A stretch of 64,000 nt of DNA. Source: Lishizhenia tianjinensis. GTDB lineage: Bacteria > Bacteroidota > Bacteroidia > Flavobacteriales_D > Crocinitomicaceae. Position numbers and translations under genes: made by a program. The notes beneath the pieces were generated by a model, which saw only the letters and a program-made list of their open reading frames with translations, was not told the origin of the DNA and made no database searches. Below, one piece after another: positions 53,310 to 63,801 of the stretch. How positions within the stretch are numbered: the first letter of the stretch is position 1; the number at the start of each line of letters is the position of its first letter. The stretch covers positions 80,259 through 144,258 of the forward strand of contig CALQIX020000003.1 of assembly GCA_943330745.2 (NCBI GenBank). Direction: 5' to 3'.

Positions 53310-55028
53310 ATGGAGTCTGTTGTTCGCTATACATTTTCATCTGAGGAACCAAATAAACAATACGTTCAGATCAAGGTAACAATTCCTGTTTCGAAAGATA
53401 TTACCTTGGTTCATTTGCCTTCGTGGAGACCTGGCCGATATGAATTGGGGAATTTCGCAAAAAACATTAACCAATTTCGTATTTATAACGATCAAAAAAA
53501 AGCACTTTCATTTCAAAAAGTTTCAAAAGACACCTGGGAAATAAGTACATCTGCCACTGAATTTATTACGGTTCAGTATAATTATTATGCGTCAGAATTA
53601 AACGCGGGATCCACTTTTTTATCGGACAATCAACTCTATGTAAATCCAGTAAACTGCTGTGTTTATACAGAGGAAACCCAACACTTACCCTGTGCAATTG
53701 AATTGTCTATTCCTGAATCTTGGCAAGTAGCTACCTCATTGGCTGGAGAGAACAAATCAAGAACGGCTGTTAATTTCGATGAATTGGCCGATTCACCTTT
53801 TATTTGTTCTCCGCTATTACAAGTCGAGAAATATCAGGTAAACAACACTCAATTTTATGTTTGGTTTAATGGCGAAATCAAAGTTGATTGGGATCGAATT
53901 CTCCCTGATTTTGAGGCGTTTTCCAAAAAACAAATTGAGAAATTTATCGAATTTCCTGTTAAGGAATATCATTTTCTTATTCAGATATTACCTACTAAAG
54001 CGTATCACGGTGTAGAACACTGTAAAAGTACAGTTATCACATTAGGTCCTACGCATGATATTTTCAAAGGGTTATACAAAGAATTACTGGGCGTTTCTTC
54101 TCATGAACTATATCATTCATGGAATGTAAAAACAATAAGACCTGCGGCAATGTGGCCATATGATTTTAAAAAAGAAAATTATTCTGAATTAGGTTACATT
54201 TATGAAGGAATTACTACTTATATGGGGGATCTTTTCCTCTTAAAAAGTGGTGTTTTCACATTGGATCAGTACCTAACTGAATTCAATGTTCAACTACAGA
54301 AGCATTTCGATAATCCTGCTCGATTCAATTATTCGGTTGCACAATCTTCCTTCGACACATGGTTGGATGGATATGTTCCTGGTGCACCAGGTAGAAAAGT
54401 TTCAATTTATACAGAAGGATGTTTATTAGCTTTTGTAACTGATCTAAAAATTAGAGAGGCCACAAGTAATAAATACGGACTGGATGAAGTAATGAAACGC
54501 TTGTATTTTGAATTTCCCATGCAAGGAAAGGGTATTTCAGAAAGTGATTACAAAACCAAGTTAGAAAATGTTTCAGGAATATCATTTGATTCATTTTTTT
54601 CAGATTTTATTCATGGTACTAATCCTTATGAGTCAATTTTAACTGAATCACTGGAATATTTAGGCTTGGAATTAACACATAAACCTGCTTCCCTTTATTC
54701 TGAAGGAAGATTAGGAATGAAATTACTTCCTTTAGGTAAATCATTCTACCTTACCGCAATGTATCCAGGGGGACCTGCCGAATTAGGTGGATTGCGAATC
54801 GGCGATGAAATTATCGCAATAAATGGTTTTGTGCTGAACAACGATATCGAATCTTGGTTTGCCTATTTTGATGAAGATATAAAAGAAATTACTTTCGTTC
54901 GCGAAGGAAAAATAAGAAGCGTACAACTTCCTGAAGTACAACGTTTCTTCTATGTCACGTATGCGGTAAAACCCATTGAAAATAAAAATAGCGCTCAAGA
55001 AAAAGCGCTAAAATTATGGATGGAGTAA
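53310..55028 (+). CDS. M61 family metallopeptidase (glycyl aminopeptidase-like) with PDZ
   Basis: 572 aa. Zinc motif HELYH at 265-269 inside GVSSHELYHSWNVKTIRP; third ligand in GYIYEGITTYMGD. N-terminal beta domain (LPSWRPGRYELGNFAKNI) and a PDZ domain near 460-545 (MYPGGPAELGGLRIGDEIIAINGF). No signal peptide. Starts 12 bp after the ABC-F gene; probably co-transcribed. Confidence 0.92.
   Translation: MESVVRYTFSSEEPNKQYVQIKVTIPVSKDITLVHLPSWRPGRYELGNFAKNINQFRIYNDQKKALSFQKVSKDTWEISTSATEFITVQYNYYASELNAGSTFLSDNQLYVNPVNCCVYTEETQHLPCAIELSIPESWQVATSLAGENKSRTAVNFDELADSPFICSPLLQVEKYQVNNTQFYVWFNGEIKVDWDRILPDFEAFSKKQIEKFIEFPVKEYHFLIQILPTKAYHGVEHCKSTVITLGPTHDIFKGLYKELLGVSSHELYHSWNVKTIRPAAMWPYDFKKENYSELGYIYEGITTYMGDLFLLKSGVFTLDQYLTEFNVQLQKHFDNPARFNYSVAQSSFDTWLDGYVPGAPGRKVSIYTEGCLLAFVTDLKIREATSNKYGLDEVMKRLYFEFPMQGKGISESDYKTKLENVSGISFDSFFSDFIHGTNPYESILTESLEYLGLELTHKPASLYSEGRLGMKLLPLGKSFYLTAMYPGGPAELGGLRIGDEIIAINGFVLNNDIESWFAYFDEDIKEITFVREGKIRSVQLPEVQRFFYVTYAVKPIENKNSAQEKALKLWME
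54982..55010 (-). terminator. Terminator of the nitroreductase gene, inside the 3' end of the M61 gene
   Basis: On the minus strand TAGCGCT ... AGCGCTA (7-bp stem, 8-nt loop) followed by TTTTTATTTT. It lies 30 bp past the nitroreductase stop, in the coding end of the convergent gene. Confidence 0.5.
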
Positions 55029-55039
55029 CTTACTAATAT

Positions 55040-55762
55040 CTATCTAACGAAAATCACATCTTCGTTAGGTACTCTGAATCGAGGGCCCCATATTCCTTCT
55101 TCCGTTCCTTTACCAACCGAAATAATCATATTTATTTCAGCACCTCGAGGTAAACCTAATGCACGCTTTACTCTTTTTTCATCGAACCCTTCCATTGGAC
55201 AAGAATGAAATCCTTCAGCAGCAATAGAAAGCATGAATGTTTGAGCGGCCAATGCACACGATTTATGCACCATAATTCGTTGATTTGAGCTTCCTCCCGT
55301 TCTGAAAAAAGGTTTTCTCAATCCGGCAAAGAAACTAATTAATCGTCGTATAGTTGACATGATTCCTAATCCATCGTTCATATAGAGCAACGGCATCACT
55401 TTTCCATAGTAATCCATTCCCCCTTTTTGTAACTTGTTAGGCTCACCAACAACGGTTTCTTTAATTTTACTTAAATTCCATTGGGCTCTCTCGCGCCATT
55501 TGTCTTTACGCGTAACAAAAACAACCATTTGCTGAGCAGTTCGTGCCGCTTGTTGATTCAAACAAAGAGGAATAAAATTTTTAAGTTCTTGTTCCGATTT
55601 TATCCAATAAAACTCCCACAATTGCATATTGCTACTGTTGGGAGATAACACAGCTCGATCCAAACTCTTTTGCATTACTTCTTCCGGTACAGGAATGTTG
55701 GCATCAAAAACTCGATTAGATCTTCTATAATTAACTATCTCTTGAAATTCGTTTGAGTACAT
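55040..55762 (-). CDS. Nitroreductase family protein
   Basis: 240 aa. FMN-binding nitroreductase fold: NYRRSNRVFDANIPVPEEVM, RAVLSPNSSNMQLWEFYWI, and the C-terminal FHSCPMEGFDEKRVKRALGLP. Reduces nitro compounds or quinones with NAD(P)H; substrate unknown. Single gene. Confidence 0.92.
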   Translation of the reverse strand: MYSNEFQEIVNYRRSNRVFDANIPVPEEVMQKSLDRAVLSPNSSNMQLWEFYWIKSEQELKNFIPLCLNQQAARTAQQMVVFVTRKDKWRERAQWNLSKIKETVVGEPNKLQKGGMDYYGKVMPLLYMNDGLGIMSTIRRLISFFAGLRKPFFRTGGSSNQRIMVHKSCALAAQTFMLSIAAEGFHSCPMEGFDEKRVKRALGLPRGAEINMIISVGKGTEEGIWGPRFRVPNEDVIFVR

Positions 55763-56039
55763 TTTTCTTCTTTTAATAAAACAATTAGTTAGATTCTTGA
55801 TTAACTTAGATACAATTACAACACCTCACAATTTAATTAAGAATTCAGGTTCTACAAATCTAAACAGTTTAAGTTAAAACACGAGTTTCATTATCAAAAC
55901 AAAGTAAAATTTAACTAAAGACTTGATTGAAAGCTTTATTTCATAAAGGACAGCTAGTTATGACATTAAAAGACAACGAAGGAAACAAGTTCTCAAACTA
56001 AGCATATTTATGTAATTTCACTTCTAAAATACCAACGAA

Positions 56040-56180
56040 ATGTTGAACACAGGCATTACTCCAAACATTTTAAAATTGAAAGAAATTGAAGCATTTATAA
56101 AGTTGTCTGCTTCGCCTAACACAAAAACCGTGATTACCGATGGGAAAGGGGGATTATTAAATGTTTTAGAGAACAATTAA
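56040..56180 (+). pseudogene. C-terminal remnant of an SPFH/prohibitin-family gene
   Basis: 46 codons: ITPNILKLKEIEAFIKLSAS then NTKTVITDGKGGLLNVLENN and stop. This resembles the C-terminal helix and tail of SPFH/stomatin-prohibitin proteins (LKLKEIEA, GKGG). An in-frame stop precedes it and no body of the gene is nearby. It lies in the 519-bp gap 55763-56281, otherwise AT-rich with nothing else recognisable. Confidence 0.55.
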
Positions 56181-56281
56181 TGTAAGTTAATGAATTGAAA
56201 ACTAAATTACTATTATGTTAAACATAATTTAATGATGTTCAGAATTGAGTTTATTTATCTATATTTACTCATTCGAATACC

Positions 56282-59122
56282 ATGAAACATAGCATTACTC
56301 TATTATTTTTTTCCGTTTGTTTTGTTGTTAATTGTCAACTGGACACAACATTTTGGTTTGTGGCTCCCGAAGTGGCACAAAATCATGGAGATAGGCCAAT
56401 AGTTTTTCGTTTTGCAACCTTAGCTAACCCTGCCACAATTACAGTTTCTCAACCAGCAAATCCGGCTTTCCCCGTTCAGATTTTGAATCTACCCGCAAAT
56501 TCTGCTCAAACGCTTGACCTAACTCCTTGGATTGATATAATTGAAAATAAACCAGCCAATACTACTCTCAACTTTGGATTTAAAATTACGGCATCAACGC
56601 AAATAACAGCCTATTATGAGGTGACCCCAACATGTAACTGTAATCCTGATATTTTTTCTCTGAAAGGTAAAAATGCCATAGGGACTGCTTTTCTCACACC
56701 TTTTCAGAACTTTTTAAACAATGCTTCTTATGCTCGCTCAGGTTTTAATATCGTTGCCACCGAAAACAATACTACAGTAACTATTATACCAAGTCAAAAT
56801 ATTGTTGGACATGCAGCCGGTATTCCTTTCAATGTAATTCTAAATGCCGGTCAAACGTATTCTGCAGAAGCTTCTAGCACGGCTGCCAATTTACATTTAT
56901 CAGGTAGTTCAGTCGTTTCAAACAAGAAGATAGCCATAACAATCCACGACGATACTGCCGAAGGGACACCCTATGGTGGATGTGCCGATTTACAAGGAGA
57001 TCAGTTAATTCCTATTTCTATACTCGGAATGGAATATATTGCTTTAAAAGGTTATTTGAATGGTCCAGACAAAGTATATATATTAGGTACCTCAAACGGA
57101 ACATCTTTATCGATTGATGGAGTTAATGTTGGTAATATTAACTTGGGACAAACTTACGTTCATACACTTAGCAATCCTACGGCATATATTGTTGCTTCTG
57201 ATTCTATTTATGTTTTGCATCAATCTGGATTTGGTTGTGAAGTTGGTGAGGCAATTTTACCTCCTTTGGTTTGTACCGGTTCTAACGTTGTTCCCTTTAC
57301 ACGTTCCACAAACGAATTCTTCGCGGTAAATATCTTAGTTCCTGCAGGGGGTGAAGGCAACTTTACGTTTAATGGCGCCGCTGGAATCATTAATACTCCT
57401 GCCTTTAACTTTGTTCCAGGAACTGCAAACTCTTGGATGTATGCCCAATTAGATATGAGTGGAACTGTTGTAGTTCAACAAGGGGCTCGAATTGAAAATA
57501 ATTCCGCTAAATTTCACCTAGGACTTATTCATGGAGGTTCTTCTTCAGGTTGTCGGTTTGGCTATTTCAGTGATTTTGCATCACTCAAGTATGAAATTGA
57601 ATCAACAAATAATACTTATTGTAGTGGAGAGACAATTCAACTTACATCAAATGTATTAGCAGGCGCTACCTATACTTGGACAGGCCCAAATAATTTTATT
57701 CAAAACGGATCTTCGATTTCTATTCCAAATGCACAATTAGCAGATTCGGGATTATACATTGTTTCTGGTCAATTACCGGATGCCTGTCTTTTGCTACCTG
57801 ACACAATCGAAATTAACATTATAGAACAACCATCGTTACCAGCAATTTATCACGATGGCCCGTGGTGCGCGAATGGTTCTGGTATGGTTTGGCATAATAT
57901 CCCTTCAATATTTGGTTACCAATGGACAGATGGACAAGGTATTGCACTAACTCAAAACGATACGTTATATTTTAATTCTCCATTTTCAGAAGATACTATC
58001 AGTTTAAATTTAATAGCTAGTCTAAATAACTGCATTTCTGGGATTTCGACTGAAATAATTCCAATTTACGATTTACCTCTAGTAAGTATTAACCCACCGT
58101 TCGAGGTCTGTGGTGATGTCATTGATCTAACTAATAATATTCAAAATGCTAGTGGAGACCCAATAGACAGTGTATTTTGGTTTGATGTAACAAATAATTC
58201 ATTTATTGGGGATGGAACTTTTATTCAAGGATATAATTCATTGAATATACCAGAATCCTCCGTGCTCATTTCATCCTCTGCGATAAGTGAAAATGGGTGT
58301 TTTAATTCTGACACTGTTGAAATACTTTTTCACCCTTTCCCAAATCTATCAGGTACATATACTGACCTGTGTAATGGACAAGATGTATTTATAAATATGC
58401 AACAGAATTGGATTGGAAATCCTGGGAACACTAATGTAATTTCTGGAACAATAAACTTTGGTGACGGAACATCTCAAGTAAATCCGGCATGGAATTTTAT
58501 TCATTCATACCCAACTTCAGGTAATTATATCCTAAATTATCCCGTACTAAGCAACTTTGGTTGTGTTGATACCTTAAATCTCGAAGTCTCTGTTCAAAGC
58601 ATTCCTCAAGCAGACATTTTAGCTACGAGCAAATGTGTCGAAAAGGCGGATATCACTGCAGCATTGGTGCTCGGATCTTTTCAGTTAGACTCTACACTGT
58701 GGCAATTCCCTAATACTATTTCATCCAATCAATTAACTTTTGAACAATCATTTCCCGGCGGTGGGGATATAATCGGAACGTTAACATTATGGTCAACAGC
58801 GGGTTGTGAGTTTTCGTTTCCTTTTCAGTTTTATGTTGACCCAGGACTAGATCTTTCAGCCCTGGAAATACCTAATGTGATCACAGCTAATGGGGATGGT
58901 ATTAACGATATAATACAGATTGATCCATTATATGAAAATTGTTTTTCTTATGAGTTAACCATATTGAATCGATGGGGAATAAAAGTGTTTACCTCCTCTT
59001 CCTCAGCACAGCCATTTGAAGGAAAAGATGAAAACGGTAATGAACTTGTTCCCGGAGTTTATTTTTACACCCTTACAAGTGATCAAGGTTTAAAACACGG
59101 GTTTATTACAATCATCAAATAA
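56282..59122 (+). CDS. IgGFc-binding-domain surface protein with T9SS type B C-terminus
   Basis: 946 aa. Signal peptide (MKHSITLLFFSVCFVVNC). Residues about 20-430 match the IgGFc-binding N-terminal domain (DTTFWFVAPEVAQNHGDRP; FKITASTQITAYYEV; GDQLIPISILGMEYI). Ig/PKD-like domains follow, about 430-860 (IPNAQLADSGLYIVSG; GTINFGDGTSQVNP). The C-terminus is the gliding-motility-type (type B) sorting domain NVITANGDGINDIIQI ... RWGIKVF ... GVYFYTLTSDQ. Large adhesin-like protein exported by T9SS. Confidence 0.92.
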   Translation: MKHSITLLFFSVCFVVNCQLDTTFWFVAPEVAQNHGDRPIVFRFATLANPATITVSQPANPAFPVQILNLPANSAQTLDLTPWIDIIENKPANTTLNFGFKITASTQITAYYEVTPTCNCNPDIFSLKGKNAIGTAFLTPFQNFLNNASYARSGFNIVATENNTTVTIIPSQNIVGHAAGIPFNVILNAGQTYSAEASSTAANLHLSGSSVVSNKKIAITIHDDTAEGTPYGGCADLQGDQLIPISILGMEYIALKGYLNGPDKVYILGTSNGTSLSIDGVNVGNINLGQTYVHTLSNPTAYIVASDSIYVLHQSGFGCEVGEAILPPLVCTGSNVVPFTRSTNEFFAVNILVPAGGEGNFTFNGAAGIINTPAFNFVPGTANSWMYAQLDMSGTVVVQQGARIENNSAKFHLGLIHGGSSSGCRFGYFSDFASLKYEIESTNNTYCSGETIQLTSNVLAGATYTWTGPNNFIQNGSSISIPNAQLADSGLYIVSGQLPDACLLLPDTIEINIIEQPSLPAIYHDGPWCANGSGMVWHNIPSIFGYQWTDGQGIALTQNDTLYFNSPFSEDTISLNLIASLNNCISGISTEIIPIYDLPLVSINPPFEVCGDVIDLTNNIQNASGDPIDSVFWFDVTNNSFIGDGTFIQGYNSLNIPESSVLISSSAISENGCFNSDTVEILFHPFPNLSGTYTDLCNGQDVFINMQQNWIGNPGNTNVISGTINFGDGTSQVNPAWNFIHSYPTSGNYILNYPVLSNFGCVDTLNLEVSVQSIPQADILATSKCVEKADITAALVLGSFQLDSTLWQFPNTISSNQLTFEQSFPGGGDIIGTLTLWSTAGCEFSFPFQFYVDPGLDLSALEIPNVITANGDGINDIIQIDPLYENCFSYELTILNRWGIKVFTSSSSAQPFEGKDENGNELVPGVYFYTLTSDQGLKHGFITIIK

Positions 59123-59167
59123 AAGTTGAATTAATAAGAAATTTAAATTCAAACTTATTTTTATCCT

Positions 59168-59175
59168 TATTTTTG
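59168..59175 (+). promoter_or_regulatory. -7 box of pheT
   Basis: TATTTTTG, an exact match, 18 nt before the ATG. No leader peptide or T-box-like structure fits in the short leader. Confidence 0.5.
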
Positions 59176-59193
59176 TGAAACAATTTATTCTTC

Positions 59194-61617
59194 ATGAAAA
59201 TATCATATAACTGGCTACGAACCTACATTCAAACTGAATTAACTCCAGAAGAAATGAGTGAAATTCTTACCCAAACAGGTTTGGAAGTGGAGGGAATTGA
59301 AAAAATTGAAGCCGTTAAAGGTGGTTTAGAAGGTGTTATTGTGGGCGAAGTTCTAACATGCGAAAAACATCCTGACGCAGATAAATTAAAGGTTACTTCA
59401 GTTGATATTGGTACTGAGATTTTACAAATTGTTTGTGGAGCAAGCAATGTAGCTGTTGGACAAAAAGTGCCAATTGCTACCGTTGGATGTACTTTATACC
59501 CTAAACCCGAAGAAGCATTTAAAATCAAATTATCGAAGATACGTGGGGTCGAATCCCAAGGTATGATTTGTGCAGAAGATGAACTTGGAATTGGAACCTC
59601 ACACGAAGGGATTTTAGTATTGGATCCATCCACAAAAAACGGAACCCAAGCTGCTGAATATTTTCAATTGGAAAATGATTATCAACTTGAAATTGGTTTA
59701 ACCCCAAACAGAGCTGATGCAATGGGACATATTGGTGTAGCCCGTGATTTAAAAGCATACCTAAACTTTCATCAAAAGAAAAACGTAACATTAACCCTCC
59801 CCGATGTTTCAGTAATAAAGTCTCAAAATAAAAATCTAGTCATAGATGTTTCGGTTGAAAACACTCAATCTTGTCCGCTTTATTGTGGAATATCAATTCA
59901 GGGATTAGTTGTAAAGCCTTCTCCTGCTTGGTTGCAAAACCGTTTACGAGCAGTTGGACAATCTCCTATTAACAATGTGGTTGATATCACCAATTTTGTT
60001 ATGCGCGAATTAGGAACTCCTCTTCATGCCTTTGATGCCGAAAAATTAAATGGGAAAATAGTTGTGAAAAACGCTTCTACCGGAGATAAATTCATCACAT
60101 TGGATGGCGTTGAGCGCACTTTAGATGAATCTAACCTAATGATTTCAAATGGAATAGATGATTTGTGCATAGCTGGTGTTTATGGTGGGATTAATTCGGG
60201 TGTTAAAGATTCAACGACCGCTATTTTTCTTGAAGCTGCATACTTTGAACCGGTTTCAATTCGTAAAACAGCGAGAAGCTTTGGATTAAATACAGACGCT
60301 AGTTTTCGTTTCGAAAGAGGAATTGATGTGGAATTGGTTGAATTTGCACTTAAAAGAGCTGCTTTATTGATTCAAGAGATTGCTGGTGGTGAAATTTCCA
60401 TGGAATTGATTAGAATAGAAAACAATGCACCAAAATCAAAAAAAATTGAGTTTAACACATTGAAATCTAATCAATTATTAGGAATAAATTTATCCGAAGA
60501 CGAAACTGAAACAATTCTCTCTGAATTAGATATTCTGGTAGAAAACAAAAACAATTCAACCTGGACGTTAAAATCACCCGCTTATCGAGTGGATGTTACC
60601 CGAGCATGTGACATATCAGAGGAAATTTTACGAATATATGGATTCAACAAAGTAGAAATTCCTGCGAAATTAAACACTTCTTTACCAATTTTCCCGAAAC
60701 CTAACTTGGAGAAAATTCAAAATACCATTGCCGAATTATTGGTGTACAAAGGTTTTTCGGAAGTATTAAATAATTCACTGACCAAACAGAGCTATGAATC
60801 CCTTATTGCAACAGATAACCTAAATACGGTAAATATTCTAAATCCATTAAGTCAAGAACTAAATGTCATGCGTAAAACGCTCATATTTGGCCTTTTAGAA
60901 AACATTCAACACAATCAAAATAGACAACAAAGTAACCTCAAACTTTTTGAATTTGGTACTTCTTATTCCAAAACTGAAAGTGGCTTTCATGAGGAAAAAC
61001 ACCTTACAATTGCAATAACTGGTAAAAAAGAAATTGAAAGATGGAATACTGATAAAAATCAAGTAGATTATTTTACACTTAAAGGCATAGTTGAATCAGT
61101 TTTCGCTCGATTAGGGTTGATAAAATTCAGTTCTTATTCCGAGATAGAATCTACTTTTTTTACTGATGGCCAATCCTTGAAAATTCAAGGAAATACAGTA
61201 GCTGAATTAGGTTGGATAACTAAAAAACTAAATAAATCATTTGACATCAAACAATCTGTTTATATAGCTGATTTTAAATGGAATACAATTATTGATGTAT
61301 TAAAACTTAATTCTGTTAAATATCTAGAAATCCCAAAAACATTTGAAGTTAGACGGGATTTTTCTCTATTGATAAATGAAAATATTACTTTTAACGAAAT
61401 TCGTCAGGTTGCTCAAAAAACGGAGAAGAAACTACTTAAACACATTGAATTATTTGATGTTTATGAAGGGCAAAATTTAGAAGAAGGTAAAAAATCATAT
61501 GCCGTTTCATTTAATTTTCAAGATAAAGAAAATACTTTAACAGATCTTCAAATCGAATCTGTAATGGAAAAAATCAAAGCCGGTTTAGAAACAGAACTAA
61601 ATGCTCAATTAAGATGA
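59194..61617 (+). CDS. pheT: Phenylalanine--tRNA ligase beta subunit
   Basis: 807 aa, full length. EMAP/tRNA-binding domain (VGEVLTCEKHPDADKLKVTSV, about 50-70), B3/4 core (NNVVDITNFVMRELGTPLHAFD), B5 domain, catalytic-like region, and the C-terminal anticodon-binding FDX-ACB domain (FEVRRDFSLLINENITFNEI). Charges tRNA-Phe together with PheS, which is not in this window. The lipoprotein start overlaps its stop (ATGA). Confidence 0.97.
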   Translation: MKISYNWLRTYIQTELTPEEMSEILTQTGLEVEGIEKIEAVKGGLEGVIVGEVLTCEKHPDADKLKVTSVDIGTEILQIVCGASNVAVGQKVPIATVGCTLYPKPEEAFKIKLSKIRGVESQGMICAEDELGIGTSHEGILVLDPSTKNGTQAAEYFQLENDYQLEIGLTPNRADAMGHIGVARDLKAYLNFHQKKNVTLTLPDVSVIKSQNKNLVIDVSVENTQSCPLYCGISIQGLVVKPSPAWLQNRLRAVGQSPINNVVDITNFVMRELGTPLHAFDAEKLNGKIVVKNASTGDKFITLDGVERTLDESNLMISNGIDDLCIAGVYGGINSGVKDSTTAIFLEAAYFEPVSIRKTARSFGLNTDASFRFERGIDVELVEFALKRAALLIQEIAGGEISMELIRIENNAPKSKKIEFNTLKSNQLLGINLSEDETETILSELDILVENKNNSTWTLKSPAYRVDVTRACDISEEILRIYGFNKVEIPAKLNTSLPIFPKPNLEKIQNTIAELLVYKGFSEVLNNSLTKQSYESLIATDNLNTVNILNPLSQELNVMRKTLIFGLLENIQHNQNRQQSNLKLFEFGTSYSKTESGFHEEKHLTIAITGKKEIERWNTDKNQVDYFTLKGIVESVFARLGLIKFSSYSEIESTFFTDGQSLKIQGNTVAELGWITKKLNKSFDIKQSVYIADFKWNTIIDVLKLNSVKYLEIPKTFEVRRDFSLLINENITFNEIRQVAQKTEKKLLKHIELFDVYEGQNLEEGKKSYAVSFNFQDKENTLTDLQIESVMEKIKAGLETELNAQLR

Positions 61618-61913
61618 AAAAAACACTTTTTTATTTATTACTGATGCTCCTACCTGCCCTATCAGCCTGCGAAAAATCGAGTACTGGTTGGCTCAAAGCA
61701 ACAATTCAAGATTTGACAGGGCTTGATGGATGCTCACTGGTTATTCAACTGGAAGATGAATCTTACCTTGAACCGGTTAATCTACCAGATTTTGCGAGTT
61801 CTGCAACCATTGTAGACGATCAAAAAGTTTGGGTCAAATACAAAGAAGTTACCGGTGGAAGCATTTGCATGGTTGGTAAGATTATAGAAATCAAAGATTT
61901 ACAAGACAGGTAA
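61614..61913 (+). CDS. Small lipoprotein
   Basis: 99 aa. Lipoprotein signal MKKTLFYLLLMLLPALSAC with lipobox LSAC. The remainder is a small beta-rich domain (GCSLVIQLEDESYLEPVNLP, VWVKYKEVTGGSICMVGKI). No named family recognised. Coupled to pheT by a 4-bp overlap. Confidence 0.8.
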   Translation: MKKTLFYLLLMLLPALSACEKSSTGWLKATIQDLTGLDGCSLVIQLEDESYLEPVNLPDFASSATIVDDQKVWVKYKEVTGGSICMVGKIIEIKDLQDR

Positions 61914-61914
61914 T

Positions 61915-62817
61915 TCAATTCATTGAGGTAATTATCTCTTGCATGTGTGCATGAATTTGTTCGAGAGTTTGAACGACTAGTTGCAACCCCGTTTGATCCT
62001 TCAGCATATTTTCTTCCGTTTTTTGAACTACTTCCCATTTACTTGAACAGGAATAAACACGTGAGACACCAGTCGTGGCAGACCTAAAAGCTGTGGCAGT
62101 TTGATTAAGATTTGTTTTAATTACTGTGAAATTTTTCTTTTCCTCATTCACCTTGAATAAATCATCATTCAAAAGTTTACATTTTTCAGGTTGAGTTTTT
62201 GCTTTTTTGGTAATGATATCAATAATCTGACTTTCTTGAACTTTTAATTTTGAATATAATTCCTTTTCCTGACGGATTAAACTATCTATCATTTGATTGA
62301 ACTTTTTATTATATGTTTCAACATCCACATATTGAATAGCAGCAAACTCCTCTGAAGTAAATTTGGAAAAATCAACAGAAACCTTACTCAGCTCTTTTCC
62401 TTTTGTTTGGAAATCTTTTACTGCCGATTTCATATTCTTTTTTGTCTTCTTAAATTTGACCCACTCTTCAGAATTCGATTCAATTTGTGTTTTCCCTTTC
62501 GAATATTGAGCAAAATTATCATACTCATTATTTACTTTGGTCTTTATTGTATTTAATCCATGCATGGTACTTTCCATCGTTTTTAAATATTCGTTCGCTT
62601 TTCGAACCGTGGGTGAAACAGCATCACAATTCATCGCGTTGAAATTCGCTTGTGCCAAACCGATTTTAGATTGAATGGACGTACAATTTGTATTAACCTG
62701 CGAAACAGAAGATTTTAATTTTTGATCAATATCGTTTGTTTTATAATACACTGTACACGCAGTGAACAAAGAAAATAGAGATCCGAAAAGAACACTGGAT
62801 ATTAAAAAAGATTTCAT
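61915..62817 (-). CDS. Lipoprotein with long helical (coiled-coil) body
   Basis: 300 aa. Signal and lipobox SLFSLFTAC, then mostly helix with coiled-coil pattern (MDSLIRQEKELYSKLKVQESQI). Function unknown. Converges with the small lipoprotein gene; the stops are 1 bp apart. Confidence 0.78.
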   Translation of the reverse strand: MKSFLISSVLFGSLFSLFTACTVYYKTNDIDQKLKSSVSQVNTNCTSIQSKIGLAQANFNAMNCDAVSPTVRKANEYLKTMESTMHGLNTIKTKVNNEYDNFAQYSKGKTQIESNSEEWVKFKKTKKNMKSAVKDFQTKGKELSKVSVDFSKFTSEEFAAIQYVDVETYNKKFNQMIDSLIRQEKELYSKLKVQESQIIDIITKKAKTQPEKCKLLNDDLFKVNEEKKNFTVIKTNLNQTATAFRSATTGVSRVYSCSSKWEVVQKTEENMLKDQTGLQLVVQTLEQIHAHMQEIITSMN

Positions 62818-62924
62818 CGTAGTAAATTTTAAGCGAAAGTATGCAATAATTATTGAAGACTAGAATACAATAAAAAAAGTAGCTTATTTTTAGGATTGAA
62901 TACCTAAAAACTCTTCATAGTTAG

Positions 62925-62932
62925 TATTTTTG
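62925..62932 (+). promoter_or_regulatory. -7 box of menB
   Basis: TATTTTTG, an exact match, 15 nt before the ATG at 62948. It shows that the open frame further upstream (from 62930) is not translated. Confidence 0.5.
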
Positions 62933-62947
62933 TTTCAAATTAGAGCA

Positions 62948-63769
62948 ATGGAAAATCGAAAATGGAAAACCATAAAATCGTACACAGATATTAAATTTGA
63001 ATTCTACGAAGGAATAGCAAAAATTACCATTAATAGACCAAAGGTTTATAATGCTTTTCGACCAGAAACAAATATGGAAATGTTAGACGCAATGAATATT
63101 TGCAGGGAAACAAATGATATAAGTGTTGTAATACTAACAGGAGAAGGAGATAAAGCATTTTGTTCTGGTGGAGATCAAAACGTTAAAGGAGTTGGGGGAT
63201 ACATTTCCGAAAATGGAGTACCAAGATTGAATGTACTTGATTTACATAAAGCAATTCGCTCCCTACCAAAGCCTGTTATTGCAATGGTTAATGGGTATGC
63301 GATTGGTGGCGGACACGTGTTACATGTTGTTTGTGACTTAACAATAGCCTCAGAAAATGCTCGTTTTGGACAAACAGGACCAAAAGTTGGGAGTTTTGAT
63401 GGAGGCTTTGGATCCAATTACCTTGCCCGGCACGTAGGTCAAAAAAAAGCACGTGAAATATGGTTCTTATGCAACCAATATACGGCTGAAGAGGCCGAAA
63501 AAATGGGATTAGTAAATAAAGTAGTTCCTCTTGCTGAATTGGAAAACACAACCATAGAATGGTGCAGGACAATTATGAAAAGAAGTCCGTTAGCCGTGCG
63601 CATGATTAAACGCGCAATGAATGCAGAATTAGACGGTCAACATGGCTTAATGGAATTTGCAGGTGACGCCACCCTACTCTATTATTTGACAGCAGAAGCG
63701 CAAGAAGGGAAAAATGCGTTTTTAGAAAAGAGAGATCCAGATTTCCAGCAGTTTCCTAAATTTCCATGA
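62948..63769 (+). CDS. menB: 1,4-dihydroxy-2-naphthoyl-CoA synthase
   Basis: 273 aa. Crotonase-fold ring closure of o-succinylbenzoyl-CoA in menaquinone synthesis. MenB marks: [58 protein letters not shown] and C-terminal [14 protein letters not shown]. This distinguishes it from PaaF/PaaG enoyl-CoA hydratases. ATG at 62948 chosen from the -7 box position. Stand-alone gene with its own terminator. Confidence 0.96.
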   Translation: MENRKWKTIKSYTDIKFEFYEGIAKITINRPKVYNAFRPETNMEMLDAMNICRETNDISVVILTGEGDKAFCSGGDQNVKGVGGYISENGVPRLNVLDLHKAIRSLPKPVIAMVNGYAIGGGHVLHVVCDLTIASENARFGQTGPKVGSFDGGFGSNYLARHVGQKKAREIWFLCNQYTAEEAEKMGLVNKVVPLAELENTTIEWCRTIMKRSPLAVRMIKRAMNAELDGQHGLMEFAGDATLLYYLTAEAQEGKNAFLEKRDPDFQQFPKFP

Positions 63770-63801
63770 TAAGTTAATTTACCTAATAGAAATTCACACT
63801 T

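Noticed and set aside
62948..63769. Enoyl-CoA hydratase of the phenylacetate pathway (PaaF/PaaG)
   Set aside because: The motifs [12 protein letters not shown] and [15 protein letters not shown] and the C-terminal FPKFP are those of MenB.
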